Positions 7,472-14,389 of a stretch of DNA of 16,265 bases are shown in pieces. Origin of the DNA: an uncultured Collinsella sp. (GTDB taxonomy: Bacteria > Actinomycetota > Coriobacteriia > Coriobacteriales > Coriobacteriaceae). The notes beneath the pieces were generated by a model, which saw nothing but the letters and a program-made list of their open reading frames with translations, was not told where the DNA came from and searched no databases. The DNA lies in the NCBI GenBank assembly GCA_900556205.1, contig USNX01000005.1, forward strand, positions 1 through 16,265. The letters run 5' to 3'. Position numbers and translations under genes: made by a program. Every line of letters starts with the position of its first letter. Positions within the stretch are counted from its first letter, which is position 1.

Positions 7472-7633
7472 GGTCGATTTGCTCCTTGCTGGGTTGATCG
7501 CAAAATCGTACAGGCTCTCTCCAGTATGCCACCTGCCGCTAGGGCTGGTAAAGTTGCCGTTTGCCGCTTGGGGTTTTGTTACAAGGGCGGGGGAGTACAC
7601 TCGGGGGTGTTGAATTTCCTGCCAGAGATGGGG

Positions 7634-9277
7634 ATGCCCATGCAACATATCGATCGGATTATCCGCTCCAAGAACGTTTTTACCGCCCAAGACGGCATCG
7701 ATACCGCCCGCGAGCTGGCGATTGCCATCGCAGGCGACCGTATCGTCGCAGTCGGTGCGCCCGATGACGTGATCGCCGCCGCTCCCGCCGCCACGTCGGT
7801 TATCGACTGCGGCGAGCAGTTTGTCTGCCCCGGTTTCCATGACGCTCATCTGCACTTCTTCCATACCTCGGTCGGTTCCTCGCCGTACATGCTCATGGAT
7901 ATGGGCACGTCCGAGGCGGCGCTGGTGCAACATGCGCTCGAGTTTTCCCAGGACCTGCCCGACGACGCTTGGGTTGTGACGCAGGGCTGGCGCGACTACC
8001 GTTGGGACCCGCCCGAGCATCCTACCAAGGCGTCGCTCGATGCGGCATTCCCCGATCGTCCCTGTGTTATGTATTCGGGTGACGGGCACACGCTGTGGCT
8101 CAACACCCGCGCACTCGATGCACTCGGCGTCACGCGCGACAGCGAGCCACCAGCGGGCGGTAGCTACGACAAGGACGCAAACGGCGAGCTCACGGGTATT
8201 GCTCACGAGGCGGCTGCCATGCAGCTGCTACCGCGCTGCCTTGAGTGGCTGGGCGAGGATCGCATCGCAAGCGCTTACGCCGATCAAATGAGGCGGATGG
8301 CCGAGCAGGGCATCACCTCGATATGCGATATGTCGCTCATGCCCATGCCGGGCTGCGATTTTATCCGCGACGACGTCTATGACAAGCTGCAGGCAGCCGG
8401 CAAGTTGGGCATCCGAGCCCATCTGTTCCCCACGCTGCTGGATGACCAGTCGCGCCTGGAAGAGCTGCAGGCACGTTACGCGAACAACGCGCTGCTCTCG
8501 GCGCCAGGCTTTAAGCAGTTCTTCGACGGTGTGTCGAGCGAACACACGGCCTATCTCACCGAGCCCTATACCAACCCGCGCTTCCCGGGCGATCAGGGCC
8601 GTCTGACGGTTCCGGCTGAGCGCATGCGCAAACTGGTTCTGGCGGCCGCGGAGCGCGGTCACACCGTGCGCATCCACGTCATTGGTGACGGTGCGATTTA
8701 TGCCGCGCTGGATATCTTCGAGGAGGCCGCCGACCTGTACGGCTTGCCTCAGCACGGCCATAACACGCTGGAGCATCTGGAAAACCTGCTGCCTCAGGAC
8801 ATCGACCGTCTACGTCAGCTCAACGTGATTGCGTCGAGCCAGCCCTGCCATATCACGCTCGACCCGGGTGGTCCGGAGCGCGACCTGGGCCTGGAGCGCA
8901 GCCGCATCATGTGGCCGTTCGCAACCTATAAGCAGCGCGGCATTCGCCAAGCCTTCGGCACCGATAGCCCCATAACAGCTGTTACCAGCATGAACGTGCT
9001 CTACACGGCCATCACGCGCCAGGACCCCAAAAGTCACTGGCCCGAGGGCGGCTGGTTGCCGAGCGAGCGTATCGACGCGGCAACGGCCCTGCGCAACTAC
9101 ACGCTTGGCAGCGCGTACGCAGCGGGCGACGAGCAAAACCTCGGCAGCCTGGAGCCCGGCAAATACGCCGATCTGGTAGTCCTGGACCAAAACCCGCTCA
9201 CTGTCGATCCACAAGAGCTCCAGGCTACCAAGGTTCAGGCCACCTACCTGGCAGGTAACTTGATTTACGAGCGCTAA
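7634..9277 (+). CDS. YtcJ-like amidohydrolase (Amidohydro_3 family)
   Basis: A 547-residue metal-dependent hydrolase from the chosen start. Three in-frame ATGs at 7628, 7634 and 7640 all fit; none has a strong ribosome binding site, so the start is uncertain by a few residues, and the long open frame upstream is only shadow of the divergent gene. Metal-site features: HDAHLH with H72 and H74, IHVIGDGA with H348, LEHLEN with H381, and GTDSP with D444. The N-terminal RSKNVFTAQDG and the C-terminal LGSLEPGKYADLVVLDQNP are the small beta-sandwich of amidohydrolases. Characterised relatives include N-substituted formamide deformylases; YtcJ itself lacks a clear substrate. Cytoplasmic, without a signal peptide. 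Length agrees with the family (~530-550). It is divergent to the M20D gene and is followed by a hairpin at 9297. A role in amide or cyclic-amide breakdown is inference. Confidence 0.9.
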   Translation: MPMQHIDRIIRSKNVFTAQDGIDTARELAIAIAGDRIVAVGAPDDVIAAAPAATSVIDCGEQFVCPGFHDAHLHFFHTSVGSSPYMLMDMGTSEAALVQHALEFSQDLPDDAWVVTQGWRDYRWDPPEHPTKASLDAAFPDRPCVMYSGDGHTLWLNTRALDALGVTRDSEPPAGGSYDKDANGELTGIAHEAAAMQLLPRCLEWLGEDRIASAYADQMRRMAEQGITSICDMSLMPMPGCDFIRDDVYDKLQAAGKLGIRAHLFPTLLDDQSRLEELQARYANNALLSAPGFKQFFDGVSSEHTAYLTEPYTNPRFPGDQGRLTVPAERMRKLVLAAAERGHTVRIHVIGDGAIYAALDIFEEAADLYGLPQHGHNTLEHLENLLPQDIDRLRQLNVIASSQPCHITLDPGGPERDLGLERSRIMWPFATYKQRGIRQAFGTDSPITAVTSMNVLYTAITRQDPKSHWPEGGWLPSERIDAATALRNYTLGSAYAAGDEQNLGSLEPGKYADLVVLDQNPLTVDPQELQATKVQATYLAGNLIYER

Positions 9278-9296
9278 GTATTCATGCCGTACCGTT

Positions 9297-9347
9297 AAGC
9301 GCGGCTCGGACAGCCTATTTTGGGATAGCGCTCGAGTCGCGTTTGTT
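9297..9347 (+). terminator. Likely terminator after the YtcJ-like gene
   Basis: AAGCGCGGCTCG (9297-9308) pairs with CGAGTCGCGTTT (9333-9344), allowing two G-T wobbles. The loop is 24 nt and the stem is followed by GTTTG. The long loop lowers confidence. Confidence 0.55.
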
Positions 9348-9393
9348 TGCCGGTGGGGATTTGTTAGGAGCGTCCCCGCTCTGATGGATTTGG

Positions 9394-9423
9394 GCGCAGG
9401 GCGGATGCGCCGCTGCCCTGCGC
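9394..9423. repeat. Short GC-rich hairpin
   Basis: GCGCAGGGC (9394-9402) and GCCCTGCGC (9415-9423) are perfect complements around a 12-nt loop. No T-tract follows, so it is not a standard terminator. It may be a second barrier to read-through or a repeat end. Confidence 0.5.
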
Positions 9424-9534
9424 GCTCAATTTGGACATCAGCAATGCTGCCTCTTGGTGTTTTGCATACTTCCCATTACAGATTGCATAAAAAGGCTGGG
9501 ATATTCTTCCTGATCCTGATGTACCCCCGCCCGT

Positions 9535-9774
9535 GCCGTGCAAAAAACGGAGTATTCAGCACCGCGAGCTCTGCCGGTGCCGCTGCGGCTGAGTAACGTT
9601 GCGGAGATTGACGTCATTTTGGGGTCCGGCGCGGCGCGAAGCATGCCTTTTTGTCCTGGCGGGGTTTGCCTGCCGACTCAAATCGCCGGTCGAAGGCGTC
9701 CTTGGGACCAATATGGTGTGTCCGGCGTGTATGCAGCCGTCCTGGCTTGCTGAATACTCCCAAAAATGCACGGC
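9535..9774. repeat. Inverted repeat pair, 27-nt arms 186 bp apart
   Basis: The left arm (9535-9561) reads GCCGTGCA, six variable bases, then GGAGTATTCAGCA. The right arm (9748-9774) is TGCTGAATACTCC, six bases, then TGCACGGC. Thus 21 of 27 positions are complementary in the same arrangement, and the mismatches are confined to the central six bases (AAAAAC on the left; CAAAAA on the right, whose complement is TTTTTG). The arms could be terminal repeats of a ~240-bp miniature element, or two oppositely placed copies of a dispersed repeat. No target-site duplication is visible beside them. Confidence 0.6.
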
Positions 9775-9835
9775 GCTCCCCAGGGGACCCGTGCGCGCAG
9801 CGAAAACCATGCCCATGTCGCTATCCGCATCGCCA

Positions 9836-10075
9836 TTTTGCTGCACTGACTTTTCTGAATGCCGGGCCCGAATTAGTTAACCTGCCTCCCGTGTGGCTCC
9901 GGAGGGGCGGGGCATAAGGTTTATCGCGAGTTCCGCACGAGCCGAAGGCCACTTAATGTGGCCTTCGTGCGAGCAGGACTGCCCGAGCAGGAAACCTTAT
10001 GCCCCGCCCCTCCGGAACCACACGGGGGCCACCGTTAAGTTATCCCCCGGCATTCAGAAAATCTAAGTGCCAAAA
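9836..10075. repeat. ~240-bp imperfect palindrome upstream of groES
   Basis: Paired blocks from outside inward: TTTTG with CAAAA (9836-9840/10071-10075); GCACT with AGTGC (9843-9847/10066-10070); a perfect 16-nt block starting TTTTCTGAATGCC (9851-9866/10046-10061); a 35-nt block starting CCCGTGTGG and ending CATAAGGTTT with one mismatch (9888-9922/9992-10026); and GAAGGCCAC with GTGGCCTTC (9944-9952/9958-9966) around the 5-nt loop TTAAT. Unpaired bulges separate the blocks. In the right arm GAGCAGG is duplicated (9971-9977, 9985-9991). Transcribed on either strand it would fold into a very long hairpin. No coding sense is seen. Confidence 0.85.
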
Positions 10076-10157
10076 AATAAGATTTTTTGACTCCGTGTTG
10101 TATAACCCGCCATTCGTGGGTACCATTCAACGCGTACGCAAACAAAAAGGGTTAATT

Positions 10158-10176
10158 CGCGTGGCATAACCACGCG
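10158..10176 (+). promoter_or_regulatory. Stem-loop in the groES leader next to the ribosome binding site
   Basis: CGCGTGG (10158-10164) and CCACGCG (10170-10176) form a perfect 7-bp stem with loop CATAA. It ends seven bases before the ribosome binding site AAGGAGG (10184-10190) of groES. It could protect the 5' end of the transcript or tune translation. Confidence 0.6.
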
Positions 10177-10198
10177 GCCCAAAAAGGAGGAGACAAGC

Positions 10199-10492
10199 AT
10201 GTCGTCTTTGAAGCCGCTTGCAGATCGTGTTCTGGTCAAGCCCGACGAGGCCGAGCAGAAGACCGCTTCTGGTCTGTATATCGCCAGCAACGCTCAGGAG
10301 AAGCCGCAGCGCGGCACCATCGTTGCCGTGGGCGCCGGCAAGGTCAACGACAAGGGTGAGCGCATCCCCATGGACGTCAAGGTTGGCGACGTTGTCATCT
10401 ACGGTAAGTTCGGTGGCAACGAGGTCAAGGTCGACGGCGAGAAGTATCTGCTCATGCGCGCCGACGACATCTACGCTGTCGTCGAGGCCTAG
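10199..10492 (+). CDS. groES: Co-chaperonin GroES
   Basis: A 97-residue protein of standard GroES length. It begins MSSLKPLADRVLVKPDEAEQ; residues 20-32 (KTASGLYIASNAQ) are the mobile loop region that binds GroEL. RGTIVAVGAGKV, KVGDVVIYGKFGGNEVKVDG and the end YLLMRADDIYAVVEA are conserved. It forms a heptameric lid on GroEL for cytoplasmic protein folding. ATG 10199 has AAGGAGG at 10184-10190. groEL follows after 96 bp, so they are probably one transcript. No CIRCE-type TTAGCACTC/GAGTGCTAA and no HspR-type CTTGAGT/ACTCAAG inverted repeat is seen upstream. Confidence 0.98.
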   Translation: MSSLKPLADRVLVKPDEAEQKTASGLYIASNAQEKPQRGTIVAVGAGKVNDKGERIPMDVKVGDVVIYGKFGGNEVKVDGEKYLLMRADDIYAVVEA

Positions 10493-10510
10493 TCTCGTCA
10501 GAATCTCTGA

Positions 10511-12226
<1,716 letters not shown>

Positions 12227-12306
12227 GGCCGACAAGGTCTAGAACTCCCACCGGGAATCCGGGGGCGGGACGGGGGCTTCTCTCCGGAACGTCCTCGGTT
12301 AGATTG

Positions 12307-12354
12307 GGACCCCTTGTCCTGCTCCTTTGGAGCCGCGGACAAGGGGTCCTTTTT
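12307..12354 (+). terminator. Terminator of groESL
   Basis: A perfect 13-bp stem, GGACCCCTTGTCC (12307-12319) and GGACAAGGGGTCC (12337-12349), with a 17-nt loop, followed by TTTTT. It lies 80 bp past the groEL stop. Confidence 0.92.
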
Positions 12355-12491
12355 GTGCTGAATTATTGTTCAACTTTTCGAAATCTCTCATTTGTTCGAC
12401 TTTAATCGACTGTCTGCTCAATTGAGTGGCGGGCTCGTCTCGACTCGCGTCTTGCAAGTTCTTGGGTAGACGGCTTGCTCGAGGTTTATGA

Positions 12492-12517
12492 AAGGGGCCG
12501 TCCCGCGGGACGGCCCC
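12492..12517. terminator. Perfect 26-bp palindrome, likely terminator of the NYN gene
   Basis: AGGGGCCGTCCCG (12492-12504) is followed directly by its exact complement CGGGACGGCCCCT (12505-12517), with no spacer. On the minus strand it lies 7 bases past the NYN stop and is followed by TTTCAT. It may also stop plus-strand read-through from groEL. Confidence 0.7.
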
Positions 12518-12524
12518 TTACTTG

Positions 12525-13220
12525 CTATCTGACTTTGGCAGGATCGAACTCATTCGATATATCTTCGATGCCATCAGATTGAAGAATGAGCTCGCTAGGC
12601 AGATGGTGGCCCATCGGATCGATTAGGAAATCGAGTCCTGCCCTTCTGGCCGTTTTTGCGACTGGGATGAAGTCTGTGTCACCAGCTATGAGAACGATTT
12701 GATCAACAGTTCTCCCATGGGCGAGCGAGGCGACATCGAGTCCGATTCTCATGTCAACACCGGATTGCTTTAACCCAACGAGGGTGAAATCTTCCTGCCC
12801 GAGGTCGGTTGTTGTCAACTCACCCTTGAGTAGCTTCTTGAGCGATTCTTGTTTCAAGTTGTAATGCGCGTTCGCTGAGCGTAGTTCGCCCATGCGCATC
12901 GCAACTTTCCTCTTCTCCCCGAGGGCTGCGTGGAAATCGGACATCCATACATTGGAGGGATGCTTCCGGCTGAACACGGTATTGTGTTCGTCCCAGGGCT
13001 GCTTAAAAGTGCCGTTTTCTAGTGGTGGACAGTTGTAGAAGAAGATTCTGTATAGGGAGCGGTCGCCGTATTCTAGCGTCATCTTTCGTTTAGCGGATAT
13101 GTGCCGCAGGGCATAGGCATGACATTCCGATGCGCGCTTTTCGGGTGAAGTGTCTCCCCATAGCCTGCGCGCTCGTTTCAGGAAGAAATTTCCATCGATT
13201 AGGACAGCGGTTCTTGTCAT
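12525..13220 (-). CDS. NYN-domain protein, putative PIN-like ribonuclease (LabA/DUF88 type)
   Basis: A 231-residue protein. The start is ATG at 13218-13220, with AGGAG on the minus strand five bases upstream; it begins MTRTAVLIDGNFFLKRARRL. Acidic residues expected in the NYN metal site: D9 (LIDGN), D156 and D162 (SGVDMRIGLDVA), and D181/D183 (IAGDTDF). Residues ~70-135 are an extra charged, helical insert between the first and second core halves. NYN domains are PIN-like, metal-dependent RNases; bacterial LabA/DUF88 members have varied and mostly unproven RNA targets. No membrane segment or RNA-binding extra domain is seen. It is transcribed opposite to both neighbours and is visibly richer in A/T than groEL or the ECF genes, so it may be acquired. 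The DNA 5' of it (13221-13567) holds no other recognisable gene. Nuclease activity is inferred from the acidic motif. Confidence 0.85.
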   Translation of the reverse strand: MTRTAVLIDGNFFLKRARRLWGDTSPEKRASECHAYALRHISAKRKMTLEYGDRSLYRIFFYNCPPLENGTFKQPWDEHNTVFSRKHPSNVWMSDFHAALGEKRKVAMRMGELRSANAHYNLKQESLKKLLKGELTTTDLGQEDFTLVGLKQSGVDMRIGLDVASLAHGRTVDQIVLIAGDTDFIPVAKTARRAGLDFLIDPMGHHLPSELILQSDGIEDISNEFDPAKVR

Positions 13221-13567
13221 GATATCTCCTGCTACATGAATTGACCCCCGAGCTGTGGTACTCCGGCTAAAGATTGGAGCCACTGTCGGAGGTCTTCAAA
13301 AAACGGAGGACAGGGAGATGGCGGAAAACCTAATTTCTCTGTCTGGCTTGAGTCTACATCCATTGACTCAGCAATTTGTGGTGGAATTCGGGTTAGATTG
13401 TGGAATCGCGCCCTTTGCACTTCGGGGAATTCTGTGTTGACTGCCCTTCTTGATCTTTCGTACTTGCCTGCGATCAGTTGTTAGCGTGCTGCAGCATTGT
13501 TGTTGCGCCGCTCTATCCCGGGCGTATTTGTGGGGCGTTTCCCTACCATAAATTACCCTTGGCATAC
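13221..13567. other. Intergenic stretch with no recognisable gene
   Basis: 347 bp between the start of the NYN gene and the riboflavin promoter. A frame at 13318-13440 could encode 40 residues behind a purine-rich GGACAGGGAG, but it has no domain character. TTGACT at 13437-13442 is a lone -35-like hexamer without a good -10. Composition is AT-richer than the core genes, like the NYN gene. Confidence 0.45.
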
Positions 13568-13595
13568 TTGCACGAAAGCCTACTGGTGCTACACT
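13568..13595 (+). promoter_or_regulatory. Promoter of the riboflavin uptake operon
   Basis: TTGCAC (13568-13573), 16 nt, then TACACT (13590-13595) preceded by TGC, an extended -10. Transcription would begin near 13602, right at the 5' strand of riboswitch helix P1 (13604). Confidence 0.65.
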
Positions 13596-13603
13596 TGCAA
13601 GTG

Positions 13604-13786
13604 CTGTTTCAGGGCGGGGTGGAATTCCCCACTGGCGGTAAATCGGGCGGTGCCAAAGGGGTGCCGTGGCGCAGGCGAGGCGTCTGCGACCGAGCCGATG
13701 AGTCCGCGACCCGTGTGTGCGTTGGTTCGCATGTCGGCTGAACTGGTGAGATCCCAGTACCAACGGTTAGAGTCCGGATGAAAGAG
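13604..13786 (+). promoter_or_regulatory. FMN riboswitch (RFN element)
   Basis: Conserved RFN blocks appear in order: TTTCAGGGCGGGGTGGAATT, CCCCACTGGCGGTAAAT, AGTCCGCGACCC, GTCGGCTGAACTGGTGAGAT, and AACGGTTAGAGTCCGGATG. P1 can form between 13604-13610 and 13780-13786. Between CGGTAAAT and AGTCCGCG lie about 60 nt, a longer P3 than in the Bacillus subtilis ribD element, including a CGCAG/CTGCG hairpin (13670-13688). FMN binding normally shuts off riboflavin genes. The start codon at 13799 is only 12 nt beyond, leaving no room for a terminator, and the 3' strand of P1 contains AGAGG, a possible ribosome binding site. Control of translation initiation is therefore likely. The identity of the element is not in doubt. 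Confidence 0.95.
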
Positions 13787-13798
13787 GCAGGTGATCTT

Positions 13799-14389
13799 AT
13801 GTCTGAACAGTCGCAGCATATCCATTTTGAGAACACGAATAGGTGGAGCACCAAACAGCTCGTTACCATGGCGTTGATGTGCGCCTTGGGCGCCCTGTTT
13901 ATGTACGTGCAGCTGCCCATCCTTCCTTCGGCGCCGTTTTTGACGTATGACCCGTCGCTGGTGCCGGCGATGGTGTGCGGGTTTGCGTACGGTCCCGGTG
14001 CCGGTACTGCTGTTGCCGCCATGGCGATCGTTATCCATGCGCTCACCACGGGTGACTGGGTCGGCGCGCTTATGAACTTGGTCGCTACGCTGGGCTTTAT
14101 TCTGCCCGCGGCGATCGTCTACCAAAAGATGCACACCTACAAGGGTGCCGTGATTGGTCTGGTGCTCGGCGTCATTGCCGCTACGGCGCTGTCCATGGTT
14201 GCGAACCTGACCATCGGCGTTTGGTTCTGGTATGGCTCGGTCGATGTGATCGCCCCGCTCATGATTCCTGCCGTGCTGCCGTTCAACCTTATCAAGACCG
14301 TGCTTAATTCGGTATTGACGCTTGCGGTGTACAAGGCGGTCTCCAACCTCATCACGCCTAAAAAGGACCAGGTCAAAGGCCGCGCATGA
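13799..14389 (+). CDS. ribU: Riboflavin ECF transporter S component (RibU type)
   Basis: A 196-residue membrane protein with about six hydrophobic helices. Helix 1 carries the AxxxA pattern (A25-A29, ALMCA) used by S components to dock on EcfT. The stretch LPILPSAPFLTYDPSLVPAM (loop after helix 1) and GFAYGPGAGT are typical of RibU. It binds riboflavin in the membrane and is driven by the ECF module. ATG 13799 is chosen because an upstream in-frame ATG (13778) is inside the conserved riboswitch core. Ribosome binding site: AGAGG (13783-13787) or AGGTGAT (13789-13795). The FMN riboswitch just upstream supports a riboflavin substrate. The stop TGA (14387-14389) overlaps the next ATG. No cytoplasmic riboflavin synthesis genes are present in the window. 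Confidence 0.93.
   Translation: MSEQSQHIHFENTNRWSTKQLVTMALMCALGALFMYVQLPILPSAPFLTYDPSLVPAMVCGFAYGPGAGTAVAAMAIVIHALTTGDWVGALMNLVATLGFILPAAIVYQKMHTYKGAVIGLVLGVIAATALSMVANLTIGVWFWYGSVDVIAPLMIPAVLPFNLIKTVLNSVLTLAVYKAVSNLITPKKDQVKGRA

Larger units (their letters stand above)
9345..10198. other. Long noncoding stretch upstream of groES
   Basis: About 850 bp without a gene I can support. Several frames stay open for 60-100 codons, but their translations are Arg/Pro/Ala/Cys-rich without domain character, they lack ribosome binding sites, and they overlap one another on both strands. Instead the stretch holds inverted repeats: a short hairpin at 9394-9423, a 27-nt inverted pair (9535-9561 and 9748-9774), a GC hairpin at 9768-9794, a ~240-bp imperfect palindrome (9836-10075), an A/T-only hairpin at 10072-10088 and a 5'-UTR stem-loop at 10158-10176. 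TTGACT (10087-10092) and TATAAC (10101-10106) lie 8 nt apart, too close to be one promoter; TATAAC is the best -10 candidate for groES, with a weak -35. Confidence 0.6.

Noticed and set aside
6773..7627. N-terminal extension of the YtcJ-like frame into the M20D gene
   Set aside because: It is antisense to conserved M20D metal-site sequence, and the amidohydrolase fold starts only after ~7634.
7472..8206. N-terminal extension of the M20D frame into the YtcJ-like gene
   Set aside because: The M20D fold begins after the ATG at 7471, which has a good ribosome binding site; the extension is antisense shadow.
9556..9846. 96-codon minus-strand frame in the spacer before groES
   Set aside because: No ribosome binding site, no domain character, and its distinctive AVHFWEYSA stretch is just the right arm of the inverted repeat read as codons.
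10087..10106. TTGACT and TATAAC before groES as one promoter
   Set aside because: The spacing is only 8 nt, far short of the 16-18 nt needed for a -35/-10 pair.
9278..10198. CRISPR array
   Set aside because: The repeats are inverted pairs, not regularly spaced direct repeats, and no cas genes are near.
13297..13308. 12-mer CAAAAAACGGAG shared with 9541-9552
   Set aside because: Several 12-mer matches are expected by chance in a window of this size, and the flanks do not match.
13778..13798. Earlier ATG for ribU
   Set aside because: It lies in the conserved GTCCGGATG core of the FMN riboswitch and would add seven residues with no support.
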